From assembly GCA_905201915.1 (NCBI GenBank), contig CAJKQE010000018.1:1-35419 (forward strand): a DNA stretch of 35,419 nucleotides, given 5' to 3'. Numbering within the stretch: the first letter of the stretch is position 1; each line of letters starts with the position of its first letter. Shown piece by piece: positions 1 to 7,412 of this stretch. A model generated the notes under the pieces. It searched no databases. It saw only the letters and a list, made by a program, of their open reading frames with translations, and was not told where the DNA came from. The position numbers and the translations under genes were made by a program. The DNA comes from an uncultured Lachnospiraceae bacterium. Lineage in GTDB: Bacteria; Bacillota; Clostridia; Lachnospirales; Lachnospiraceae.

Positions 1-25
1 GTGGGTTCAAGTCCCATCTCCTGCA
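1..25 (+). tRNA. 3' end of a tRNA, cut by the window edge
   Basis: Bases 1-5 (GTGGG), 6-12 (TTCAAGT) and 13-17 (CCCAT) form a T-stem, T-loop and T-stem with one G-U closing pair. Bases 18-24 (CTCCTGC) are the 3' acceptor strand and base 25 (A) is the discriminator. A run of T follows at once, which fits termination just after the tRNA. CCA is not encoded, so it would be added after transcription. The anticodon lies outside the window. The implied 5' acceptor strand GCAGGAG and the A discriminator would suit a leucine tRNA, but the identity cannot be read from what is here. Confidence 0.72.
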
Positions 26-72
26 TCTTTTTTGTTTTACAGGAAATTTTTAAAGCATATCTTTAAGCAATA

Positions 73-132
73 TTGGGAATATTTATACTTTGCGGAACAC
101 AAATCCTCCGTAAAAGATATAAATATTCCCAA
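73..132. repeat. Long imperfect inverted repeat between the tRNA and clpX
   Basis: Bases 73-87 and 118-132 are a perfect 15-bp inverted repeat. The pairing continues inward (88-96 with 107-116) with a small bulge and internal loop, leaving a loop near 97-106. Neither strand has a proper T-run after the hairpin, so it is a poor match to an intrinsic terminator, although it lies where converging tRNA and clpX transcripts would end. It could be a bidirectional terminator of unusual type or a dispersed palindromic element. Confidence 0.6.
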
Positions 133-154
133 CACTCACTTAATGGTATGCTTT

Positions 155-1582
155 TTATTTTACTTCCAGCATAGGCATCTCCTGTCCTCTTAATAAAATT
201 CTCGGACCACCTGTATGCTCAATATACTCTTTCGTAATAATAACTTCTCCAATACTATCATCTTTCGGAATTTCATACATAATATCCAGCATATATTCTT
301 CCAGAATAGCACGAAGAGCTCTGGCTCCTGTATGTTTTTCTAATGCCATATCAGCAATCGCTTCTAATGCACCATCTTCAAACTCCAGTTTCACTTCATC
401 TAAAGCCAAGAGCTTCTGATATTGTTTTAAAATAGCATTTTTAGGCTCTTTTAAAATTTCTACCAGCATATCTCTATTTAATCCACTCAAAGTAAAAATG
501 ATAGGAAGACGTCCTAAAAACTCCGGTATCATCCCAAACTTTTTAATATCATCTACAGTTACTTTTTCTAAAATCGTATTGTCATTGTCGTATTTGTCTT
601 TTAAATCTGCCTGAAAACCAATAGATGCTGTCTTATTCAAACGTTCTTTAATAATTTCTTCCAAATCAGGGAAAGCTCCGCCACAGATAAATAAAATATT
701 TTTTGTATTTACTGTTGTTAAAGGCACCATGGCATTTTTACTATTTGCTCCTACCGGAACTTCAATTTCGCTACCTTCCAAAAGCTTTAACATTCCCTGC
801 TGTACTGCCTCGCCGCTTACGTCTCTCTGATTTGTATTCTTTTTCTTGGCAATTTTATCAATTTCATCGATAAAAATAATTCCGTGCTCCGCTCTTTCCA
901 CATCATTGTCTGCTGCTGCCAAAAGCTTACTTACCACGCTTTCAATATCGTCACCGATATAACCGGCTTCTGTCAGAGAAGTTGCGTCGGTAATGGCAAG
1001 AGGTACATCCAAAAGTCTTGCCAGCGTTTTTACAAGATATGTTTTTCCGCTTCCTGTCGGTCCGATCATCAGCATATTGGATTTCTCGATTTCAATATCA
1101 TCGTTCATGTCCGCAAAAACACGTTTATAATGGTTGTAAACGGCTACGGACATTACTTTTTTTGCTTTTTCCTGTCCAATAACATATTCATCCAAACTTG
1201 CCTTAATTTTATGAGGTGCCGGGATACTCTTTATATCGAAAACTTTAGGAGCTACCTTCTCTTTTGGTGCTTCCTTTTTTTTCTTTACTTTCTGTCTGTT
1301 GGGAATTTGATTTTGCAGAGAGCTTAAATCAATCATGCTTATATTTGGCATATTGCGCATCAACTCATCATAATTGATATTGCTGTTATTCATAGTATCA
1401 AAACTTCTCTGCATACAATCTGTACAAATATGAATATCATTCGGAAGGTCAATCATCTTCCCTGCTTTGCTTTCCGGTCTTCTGCACATAAAACAGATTT
1501 TTTCATATTGATCCTTATTTTCCTTCTCATCTGTCTCTTCAGATGGATTATTTGTCTTTAAATATTCTTTATCATCTGACAT
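155..1582 (-). CDS. clpX: ClpX-like AAA+ unfoldase with N-terminal zinc-binding domain
   Basis: This is the ATP-dependent unfoldase that feeds substrates to ClpP in the cytoplasm. The 475-residue protein has a four-cysteine zinc-binding domain (C30, C33, C53, C56), a long linker with a basic stretch near 98-109, Walker A GPTGSGKT (174-181), pore loop GYIG (207-210), Walker B IIFIDEID (235-242), an arginine-finger segment EFLGRLP (354-360) and sensor II TGARALR (418-424). An IGF tripeptide (321-323) matches the loop that docks on ClpP. It is about 50 residues longer than E. coli ClpX because of the tail and linker, and the zinc-domain residues are divergent. No clpP or lon is adjacent, so it may be a second, orphan ClpX. 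The start has an AAAGAG-type site just upstream and its own promoter. Confidence 0.9.
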   Translation of the reverse strand: MSDDKEYLKTNNPSEETDEKENKDQYEKICFMCRRPESKAGKMIDLPNDIHICTDCMQRSFDTMNNSNINYDELMRNMPNISMIDLSSLQNQIPNRQKVKKKKEAPKEKVAPKVFDIKSIPAPHKIKASLDEYVIGQEKAKKVMSVAVYNHYKRVFADMNDDIEIEKSNMLMIGPTGSGKTYLVKTLARLLDVPLAITDATSLTEAGYIGDDIESVVSKLLAAADNDVERAEHGIIFIDEIDKIAKKKNTNQRDVSGEAVQQGMLKLLEGSEIEVPVGANSKNAMVPLTTVNTKNILFICGGAFPDLEEIIKERLNKTASIGFQADLKDKYDNDNTILEKVTVDDIKKFGMIPEFLGRLPIIFTLSGLNRDMLVEILKEPKNAILKQYQKLLALDEVKLEFEDGALEAIADMALEKHTGARALRAILEEYMLDIMYEIPKDDSIGEVIITKEYIEHTGGPRILLRGQEMPMLEVK

Positions 1583-1633
1583 ATCTCTTTCCTGCTTTCT
1601 TTCTGTTTTCCTCAGCTTAAACCACTTGTGGGT

Positions 1634-1662
1634 ATCTTATCACAAATTAGATTTTGCTACAA
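1634..1662 (-). promoter_or_regulatory. Promoter of clpX-like gene
   Basis: On the minus strand, -35 TTGTAG (1662-1657) and -10 TAAGAT (1639-1634) are separated by 17 bp. The -10 is preceded by TGA, giving the extended TGn form. The start site would be near 1627, leaving a leader of about 45 nt. Confidence 0.6.
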
Positions 1663-1684
1663 GTAAACTTTTTATAAAGGAAAA

Positions 1685-1712
1685 GGAAGCTGCGCATAAA
1701 GCAACAACTCCC
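1685..1712 (-). terminator. Terminator of htrA
   Basis: In the minus-strand RNA, GGGAGUUGU (1712-1704) pairs with GCAGCUUCC (1693-1685) through nine pairs that include three G-U wobbles. A U-rich stretch follows. The wobbles work only in the minus-strand RNA, which fits a terminator for htrA, whose stop codon lies just upstream. Confidence 0.5.
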
Positions 1713-1724
1713 TTTCTTTTATTC

Positions 1725-3284
1725 TTAATTATTACCAAAAATCGGATTTCTCGTTATAGATGGGGCATCCTTTTTTGCACCTAATTCCACAGTAATTGTT
1801 TCTTCCTTATATTCTCCGCCGTTTGCCCTTGAAACTACAAAGTCAATTTCTTCTCCCGCTTCATAATACTGAAGCTGTTCAATCAATCCATCATTGGTGC
1901 TCACACTTGTTCCGTCAATCTTACGGATAATATCACCTGCCTGCATTCCTGCTTCTGCTGCCGGTCCATCTTCTACTACGCTGTCTACAAATACACCTGT
2001 TGGCATATTATACATCTGAGATGCTTCTGCCGTTACATTTTTGCATGTAATTCCAAGATAAGCTGCTTTATTTTCATCTTCTACTTTGCTTCTTGTCTTC
2101 TTGCTCATCAAATTATCTAAAATTGGCTGTGCTCTGGAAATCGGTATTGCAAATCCCATACCTTCTACCTCATTAGAAGCAATTTTAGAGGAGTTAATTC
2201 CAATAAGCTCTCCTTTCATATTTAAAAGAGCTCCACCACTGTTTCCAGGGTTAATCGCTGCATCCGTCTGAATAAAAGTACTGTCTATATTTTCAGAACT
2301 TACCTGTTTATTTAATGCACTGACATAACCACTTGTTACAGACTGTCCATATCCTAAAGCATTACCGATAGCAACTACCTGCTCACCAATAATCATATTA
2401 TCAGAGTTACCAATTGTAGCCACTTTAATTTCACTTAATACATCTGCAGGAATATCTGCAATTTTTACTGCGATAACAGCCAAATCGTTATCCGCATCTG
2501 TACCTTTAATCTGTGCAGCTACTGCTGTACCTGTTCCTAAGTCTGTACTGTTTTCTCCCGTTGCTGCTGTATCCTCCAGATTATTTTCACCTGTGGAAGC
2601 TGCTGTACCATCCTGATTTGTAAAGCATACGGTAATGGACTCTGTATCTGCTACTACATGATTATTGGTGGCAATCAACAGTTCCTCATCATTTTGTCCT
2701 ACTATAATTCCTGAACCACTGCTTGGAACTGCCTGTGACTGTATTCCAAACCCAAAATAATTAGGAATTTCCTGTATGCTCATTCCTGTAATAGATACAA
2801 TTGACGGCATAGAATTTTGAGCAACATCTGCTACAGTATTTCCTGTAGATGCTGTATTACTAACCGCATCGCCTTCTATTGTTTTTCCTTCTGTAACCTG
2901 TGTATTCTCAATCTGAACATTTTTCGGTTCTATAACTTCATTGCCCACATAATTCACACCTAAAAATACACCGCCGGCAACTAATCCAAAAACTGCTGCT
3001 ACTGCTGCTGTCATTCCCAATTTCTTAGCAAAACCAGATGACTGTTTTGGTTTTTTCGGTTGCTGTGTCTGGTTTGGAACAGAAAATTGATATGGTTGAT
3101 ATTCTTGCTTTTCTTCTTTTTTATAAGAACGGGCATAACATGGATTTTCTGGTGTAGGAATTTCTCCCGGCTCTTGTTTTGTCTCCCTATTCTCATTTGA
3201 ATTCTCATTTGGATTTTCATTTGGATTTTCATTTAAAGTTTCATTTTCCAATTCTTCATTTGTATTATTATATTCATCACTCAT
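1725..3284 (-). CDS. htrA: HtrA/DegP-family membrane-anchored serine protease with PDZ domain
   Basis: This is an envelope quality-control protease. The 519-residue protein has an Asn/Glu-rich cytoplasmic tail with NENP repeats (about 18-32), one transmembrane helix (about 90-112) and a trypsin-like domain with catalytic His209 (NNHVV), Asp267 (DNDLAV) and Ser349 (GNSGG). A PDZ domain follows (about 408-500, GVFVDSVVEDGPAAEAGMQ). One oddity is an insert of about 35 residues (about 223-256) between the strands carrying His and Asp. It is rich in Thr, Asn and Glu and contains an imperfect tandem copy (TAASTGEN then TAATGENS). The gene stands alone between its own promoter and terminator, and is not attached to a walRK operon as in Bacillus. 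The family assignment is secure; the exact paralogue name is not. Confidence 0.93.
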   Translation of the reverse strand: MSDEYNNTNEELENETLNENPNENPNENSNENRETKQEPGEIPTPENPCYARSYKKEEKQEYQPYQFSVPNQTQQPKKPKQSSGFAKKLGMTAAVAAVFGLVAGGVFLGVNYVGNEVIEPKNVQIENTQVTEGKTIEGDAVSNTASTGNTVADVAQNSMPSIVSITGMSIQEIPNYFGFGIQSQAVPSSGSGIIVGQNDEELLIATNNHVVADTESITVCFTNQDGTAASTGENNLEDTAATGENSTDLGTGTAVAAQIKGTDADNDLAVIAVKIADIPADVLSEIKVATIGNSDNMIIGEQVVAIGNALGYGQSVTSGYVSALNKQVSSENIDSTFIQTDAAINPGNSGGALLNMKGELIGINSSKIASNEVEGMGFAIPISRAQPILDNLMSKKTRSKVEDENKAAYLGITCKNVTAEASQMYNMPTGVFVDSVVEDGPAAEAGMQAGDIIRKIDGTSVSTNDGLIEQLQYYEAGEEIDFVVSRANGGEYKEETITVELGAKKDAPSITRNPIFGNN

Positions 3285-3325
3285 AGCTTTTACTTCCTTT
3301 CGTGAATTTCATTTCCCTTTTACGA

Positions 3326-3354
3326 GTTTTAGTCTATCAATTAATTGTGTTCAA
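3326..3354 (-). promoter_or_regulatory. Candidate htrA promoter
   Basis: On the minus strand, TTGAAC (3354-3349) and TAAAAC (3331-3326) are spaced by 17 bp, upstream of the htrA start at 3284. The hexamers are imperfect in an AT-rich spacer, so this is a candidate only. Confidence 0.4.
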
Positions 3355-3412
3355 ATTGTGATAAAAAAGAAAATAAAAAGTGAAAAAGACACTTTTCATT
3401 TTTATTTTTTAT

Positions 3413-3440
3413 TTCAAGAAATCCTTGTATATGCTATACT
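3413..3440 (+). promoter_or_regulatory. Promoter of the D-Ala-D-Ala carboxypeptidase gene
   Basis: An extended -10 (TGCTATACT, hexamer 3435-3440) has a weak -35 (TTCAAG, 3413-3418) with a 16-bp spacer. The expected start site is near 3447. It lies downstream of the GTG at 3358 and upstream of the TTG at 3472, so it favours the TTG as the real start. Confidence 0.55.
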
Positions 3441-3471
3441 GTATATGACTATAAAGAAGGAGGGATTTCAC

Positions 3472-4704
3472 TTGCGTTATAAAAAACACATACCTAAATT
3501 ATTATTATCTATATTTTCATTACTATTATTTTTTTTAACTCCTTTATCTGTAAGTGCTCAGGATTTCCCCTCTGGATGGCCCTCTGCTCCTGAAATTTCC
3601 AGTGCATCCGGCGTCCTTATGGAAGCTTCTTCCGGACAGGTGCTTTTTGATAAATCCATGAATGAAATACGCTATCCGGCAAGCACTACAAAAGTAATGA
3701 CAACTCTTATTATACTGGAAAATATACAGGACTTAAACCAAAATATTACTTTTACAGATATTATTCTTCCGGATTTAGCTCCAGGCAACTCTACTATTAA
3801 TGCTCAAGTAGGGGAAGTCCTGACTGTAGAGCAGTGTCTCTACGCTATTATGCTGGCTTCTGCTAATGAAGTATGTACACAAATGGCTGTTGAAATAGCC
3901 GGTTCAGTGGAAAACTTTACATCTATGATGAATACCAAAGCTGCTGAAATCGGTTGTACCAACACCCATTTTGTCAATGCTAACGGACTGCCTGATCCTA
4001 ACCATTATACAACGGCTTATGATCTTGCTTTAATCCTTCGGGAGGCTGTAAAAAACGAAGCTTTTTGTAAAATAGCAGGGGCTGCCAAATATACAATTCC
4101 TCCTACAAATAAAACTTCTGCTTCCAGAAATATGGAAAACCATAATGCACTTCTGGTTGATGGAAAATATTATTATGAAGGAGCTATCGCAGGCAAAACA
4201 GGACATACTGAAGCGGCCAGAAACACCTTAGTCACAGCTGCTACCAGAGAAGATATGACTTTAATTTGTGTAGTTCTACGCTCCGAAAATGAAGAACGCT
4301 TCACAGACACAAAAACTCTTTTTGACTATGGCTTTGACAATTTCCACAGTCAACCCCTTTATTGGATGGACAAAGATATACCTGTTGGAAACGTAATCCT
4401 TCCACAAACCGTAACTACAGATGCACTTTCTGTTTTAGATATTGATGAAAATAATCAGCGTACCCGCACCTGGTCTTATAATGGAACAGGATTATACAAA
4501 ACTTCGGTACAGCTTCCTCTTTCCGTGGAAACGCAAATCACTTCAGATATGTCTATGTTTCAAACAGGCACAATAAAAGCAGTTTTTCCGTCCCCATTTA
4601 TTTTGCCCATCCTCCTTACTTTGACAGCTCTGTTTGCGGTCATTATGATTGTACTGATAATCAAATATCAAATCAGAAAACGAGCTCGAAAAACGAATAA
4701 ATAA
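3472..4704 (+). CDS. D-alanyl-D-alanine carboxypeptidase (S11 family, DacF/PBP5-like)
   Basis: This enzyme trims the terminal D-Ala from peptidoglycan stem peptides on the outer face of the membrane. From the TTG start the protein has 410 residues. A signal peptide ends near VSA-QD, and the three penicillin-binding motifs follow: SxxK (STTK, Ser71), SxN (SAN, about 130) and KTG (about 242). A C-terminal transmembrane helix (about 370-400) is followed by a basic tail. An open frame extends upstream to a GTG at 3358. However, AAGGAGGG at 3457-3464 sits about 7 bases before TTG 3472, and the protein from there opens with a standard signal peptide. It is the only plus-strand gene in the left half and converges on azlD. 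It could be a vegetative or a sporulation (DacF-type) enzyme. Confidence 0.93.
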   Translation: MRYKKHIPKLLLSIFSLLLFFLTPLSVSAQDFPSGWPSAPEISSASGVLMEASSGQVLFDKSMNEIRYPASTTKVMTTLIILENIQDLNQNITFTDIILPDLAPGNSTINAQVGEVLTVEQCLYAIMLASANEVCTQMAVEIAGSVENFTSMMNTKAAEIGCTNTHFVNANGLPDPNHYTTAYDLALILREAVKNEAFCKIAGAAKYTIPPTNKTSASRNMENHNALLVDGKYYYEGAIAGKTGHTEAARNTLVTAATREDMTLICVVLRSENEERFTDTKTLFDYGFDNFHSQPLYWMDKDIPVGNVILPQTVTTDALSVLDIDENNQRTRTWSYNGTGLYKTSVQLPLSVETQITSDMSMFQTGTIKAVFPSPFILPILLTLTALFAVIMIVLIIKYQIRKRARKTNK

Positions 4705-4711
4705 ATTTTAT

Positions 4712-4753
4712 AAACTGACGTTTTATGATAAAACAATCGTAAAACGTCAGTTT
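4712..4753. terminator. Bidirectional terminator between carboxypeptidase gene and azlD
   Basis: AAACTGACGTTTTA (4712-4725) and its exact complement (4740-4753) form a 14-bp stem between two converging genes. T-rich sequence follows on the plus strand, and AT-rich sequence follows on the minus strand. Confidence 0.85.
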
Positions 4754-4776
4754 CATTTTGCTTTTTATTAAATTCT

Positions 4777-5082
4777 TTAAATCATTTCTAAAATTCTCTC
4801 TACGATAAACACAACTGTACAGGCAGACAAAGCCACCACAATTAAACTTTTCTTTTTCAATCCCATAAATACCGCTGCTATAAAACCGCAAAATGCAGCG
4901 ATTGGTGAACTGGCAGCATAGAGAATAGCCGGAAATGTCATTGCTGTCAAACATGCATAAGGAATGTAATATAAAAACGAACGTACATAAATATTCGTAA
5001 TCTTTTTTTGTACCAACGTAAGAGGTAACATTCTAATAAGATAAGTAACTCCTGCCATCACAAAAATATATGCGTATATCAT
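4777..5082 (-). CDS. azlD: AzlD-family branched-chain amino acid exporter small subunit
   Basis: This is the small membrane subunit of the AzlCD exporter for branched-chain amino acids and analogues. The protein has 101 residues with three to four hydrophobic helices and the family-typical segment TYLIRMLPL near the N terminus. The ATG at 5082-5080 overlaps the azlC stop in an ATGA arrangement, indicating translational coupling. The frame extends further upstream, but that would lie inside azlC and lacks the family character. Confidence 0.85.
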   Translation of the reverse strand: MIYAYIFVMAGVTYLIRMLPLTLVQKKITNIYVRSFLYYIPYACLTAMTFPAILYAASSPIAAFCGFIAAVFMGLKKKSLIVVALSACTVVFIVERILEMI

Positions 5083-5783
5083 TCTTCTTCCTCCTTTATC
5101 GGAAATAAAACTGCACCTAAACCAGCAGCAATTACTGTACAAATAATCATAGAAAATCCTGAAGATATTTTCTTTCCTATTGGCAGATAATAAAGTGCTG
5201 TGCTCAGACAAAGTGCTATAAGAACAACCACTTTTACCTCCCTGTGTTCCTCTGCTGCGGGAACTACAATAGCAATAAACATCCCGTACAAAGCAACCCC
5301 CAGTGCACTAATAATCTCTGCCGGAAGAAGGGAGCCTGCTGCTGCCCCTGCAAAAGTTCCTCCTACCCATCCCAAAACAGGAAGAAATATCAAGCCGTAC
5401 ATATAATGAGCTCCTATGTTTCCCGGTTTAGAACTTGCCACCGCAAAAATTTCATCGGTCACTCCATAAGACACAGCCAACCTCTGCCTTACTTTTACAC
5501 TACTATCCAATTTCTGAGACAATGAAAGTGACATCAGACTATATCGTATATTAATAACAAGCTGTGTCAATGCCATTTCAAAAAGGGATGCCTGTGAAAG
5601 AATGGCATTAATTCCGGCAAACTGTCCTGCTGAGGTAAGATTGAGCAGAGAAATCAACACGGCATGAAATATAGAAATACCACTTTTGGCTGCCAACATA
5701 CCAAAAGTAAAACTTACTGAAAAATATCCAATTGCTATAGGAATTGCGTCTTTTATACCTTGTTTCATCTTATTATGTATCAT
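5079..5783 (-). CDS. azlC: AzlC-family branched-chain amino acid exporter large subunit
   Basis: This is the large subunit of the AzlCD efflux system. The 234-residue protein is strongly hydrophobic with several membrane helices. The N-terminal part (AIPIAIGYFSVSFTFGMLA) and the LTSAGQFAG segment are characteristic of AzlC. It overlaps azlD by 4 bases. The start has GGAAGGAAAAG just upstream. The HPr gene lies 61 bp upstream with a terminator-like hairpin in the gap, so azlCD may be transcribed partly by read-through from the cdaA operon. No separate promoter was convincing. Confidence 0.88.
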   Translation of the reverse strand: MIHNKMKQGIKDAIPIAIGYFSVSFTFGMLAAKSGISIFHAVLISLLNLTSAGQFAGINAILSQASLFEMALTQLVINIRYSLMSLSLSQKLDSSVKVRQRLAVSYGVTDEIFAVASSKPGNIGAHYMYGLIFLPVLGWVGGTFAGAAAGSLLPAEIISALGVALYGMFIAIVVPAAEEHREVKVVVLIALCLSTALYYLPIGKKISSGFSMIICTVIAAGLGAVLFPIKEEEE

Positions 5784-5811
5784 TTTCTTTTCCTTCCTTC
5801 TCTATGGAAAA

Positions 5812-5839
5812 GAGGACCATTGCTTTTGCAACAGTCCTC
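5812..5839 (-). terminator. Terminator after the HPr gene
   Basis: In the minus-strand RNA a 12-bp stem with two G-U pairs (5839-5828 with 5823-5812) closes an AAAA loop and is followed by UUUU. It sits 6 nt after the HPr stop codon and just before azlC. Confidence 0.65.
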
Positions 5840-5844
5840 ACTTT

Positions 5845-6108
5845 CTATTCTCCCAAACCACTTTCTATTGCGTCTACAAGAGTTTTTAATGCAATTTCTT
5901 CATCTTCGCCTTCACATACCAATTCAATTTCCGTTCCTGACTTAATGCAGGCACCTAAAACACTTAATACGCTTTTCGCATTTGCTGTTCCCCCACGGAA
6001 ATTAAATGCTATCAATGATTTAAACTGCATTGCTTCCTTACACAGAATTCCTGCCGGTCTCAAATGAAGACCTGTAGGATTTTTTATTACTACTTTTTTA
6101 CTAACCAT
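5845..6108 (-). CDS. ptsH: HPr-family phosphocarrier protein
   Basis: This is a small cytoplasmic phosphocarrier of the sugar phosphotransferase system. In Gram-positives it is also a regulatory partner of CcpA. The 87-residue protein has the active-site His15 in GLHLRPAG and a serine at position 46 (NAKSVLS), the residue modified by HPr kinase. Both key residues are present, so it could be a full HPr and not only a Crh-type regulator. It is not next to ptsI. It follows cdaR by 17 bp, the place where glmM often lies in Bacillus-type cdaA operons. Whether this is the genome's main HPr cannot be judged here. Confidence 0.9.
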   Translation of the reverse strand: MVSKKVVIKNPTGLHLRPAGILCKEAMQFKSLIAFNFRGGTANAKSVLSVLGACIKSGTEIELVCEGEDEEIALKTLVDAIESGLGE

Positions 6109-6125
6109 ATAAACCTTCCATTTCC

Positions 6126-7412
6126 TTACTTTTCAGCTCCCGGAACCAGTTTCACTTTTACTTTAATATTTTCTACCAATTCATATCCACTTGGCAGAGT
6201 AACTGTTACCGGCACTTCGTATTCACCTTCTCCATACCCTTTTAAATCAATTTGTACTTTTATGTTTGCTGTACTTAAACTGTCCAAATCCTGTTCTTTG
6301 GCTTTTGCACGTATTGTAATCTGTTCATCTTGGAATACCAAATCTAAATCTTCTGCTTTATTACTTGCTTCAATCTGCGTAACAGAAACATCATAGTCTC
6401 GACTGTTATATGGAAGAATTTTCACTGTAGCAATAACAGAACTGTTCAAATCTCTCACAAGCTTTAAGTCTTCTGGAAGTAATTCGTTCAAATCAATATT
6501 TTCCTCAAAGTCTGTTGTCTTATCTGTCACATCAATATATTTTCCCGGAATTTCCAGTGTATTGCCTTTTTTCTCCAACTCTTTCAAAGCCTCGTCCGTT
6601 CCTGCTACACTGATAGTATCCGGCACCAGATTTATACTGTCCACCTCATAGCCTTGCCTTGGTTCTCCTGAATATTCAGCTCTTATCTTCACATTCTGCT
6701 CTACTTTCCAGAACTGTGCCTGTATTTTAATAGTATTATCGCTGATTTCTTTCAAATTCAAATACTCTAACTGTTTCGGTGACAATTCATCCAAATTTTT
6801 ATCGTATATTTTTAACTGAGATTTTATTTCTATATTACTTTCTTTTCTTCCTGTCACATCAATCAATGCTACAACTTTATCAATTTTATCAATGATTGTT
6901 TCCGGACCTGAAATCGTTACCTTCTCAGGATTTGCCTTTAAATTTCCAATTTCATAGTCTTTATCCGGCTGTGTATCTCCGGTACTAACTGCAATAGTTT
7001 TCTCTACACTTTTCTGTTTTTCAATATTAACCTGTATATTTCTCGGTTTTACCGTAATATCTGAATCGGATATGCCTACACAGGTAACTTCTACAGGTAC
7101 CATAATCGGTGTAGTATCTTTTGAAATAATCTGCGTCATATCTGCAACAGCCGTAATATCTGTCTTTTCTAATTTACTTACAACAGAACGAGCGCCTTTT
7201 ATTCGTACTTTTACAGTATCCTTTCCATCTACTAACAATGGAATTTCCAGATTTTCCGCAAGATAAGAGGCATTTTCAATATTTACCGGTATTTCATAAA
7301 ATGTTCTTACAATAATAGGATCATCTACATTGCGAACCAAGAGCCAAATCAAAACAGCAATAATCAGTGAAAGGATTTTTAAGGTAAATTTGTTAATCAT
7401 GTTTTTCTTCAT
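6126..7412 (-). CDS. cdaR: YbbR-domain protein, regulator of the diadenylate cyclase CdaA
   Basis: This is a membrane-anchored extracytoplasmic protein that binds and modulates CdaA. The 428-residue protein has one N-terminal transmembrane helix (about 9-25, ending LLVRNVDDP). Several tandem YbbR-type beta domains follow, seen as recurring IPV/VKV segments with conserved xPxxVxVxG-like turns (for example about 155-165 and 265-275). Its start lies inside the 3' end of cdaA (20-bp overlap), the usual arrangement. The length suits a protein with three to four YbbR repeats. Confidence 0.9.
   Translation of the reverse strand: MKKNMINKFTLKILSLIIAVLIWLLVRNVDDPIIVRTFYEIPVNIENASYLAENLEIPLLVDGKDTVKVRIKGARSVVSKLEKTDITAVADMTQIISKDTTPIMVPVEVTCVGISDSDITVKPRNIQVNIEKQKSVEKTIAVSTGDTQPDKDYEIGNLKANPEKVTISGPETIIDKIDKVVALIDVTGRKESNIEIKSQLKIYDKNLDELSPKQLEYLNLKEISDNTIKIQAQFWKVEQNVKIRAEYSGEPRQGYEVDSINLVPDTISVAGTDEALKELEKKGNTLEIPGKYIDVTDKTTDFEENIDLNELLPEDLKLVRDLNSSVIATVKILPYNSRDYDVSVTQIEASNKAEDLDLVFQDEQITIRAKAKEQDLDSLSTANIKVQIDLKGYGEGEYEVPVTVTLPSGYELVENIKVKVKLVPGAEK

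Noticed and set aside
3371..3410. AAAAGTG/CACTTTT hairpin with T-rich flank read as a terminator
   Set aside because: The stem is short and AT-only apart from two G/C pairs, and no gene upstream on either strand needs it.
3358..3471. N-terminal extension of the carboxypeptidase from a GTG at 3358
   Set aside because: The extension lies before the predicted promoter start and has no ribosome site. TTG 3472 has a strong one and gives a clean signal peptide.
4673..4954. A 93-residue reading frame opposite the carboxypeptidase end and over azlD
   Set aside because: It is an out-of-frame shadow of azlD with Cys/Tyr-rich random composition and no ribosome site.
5686..6067. Plus-strand frames over azlC and the HPr gene
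   Set aside because: They are antisense shadows of well-supported genes and have no start signals.
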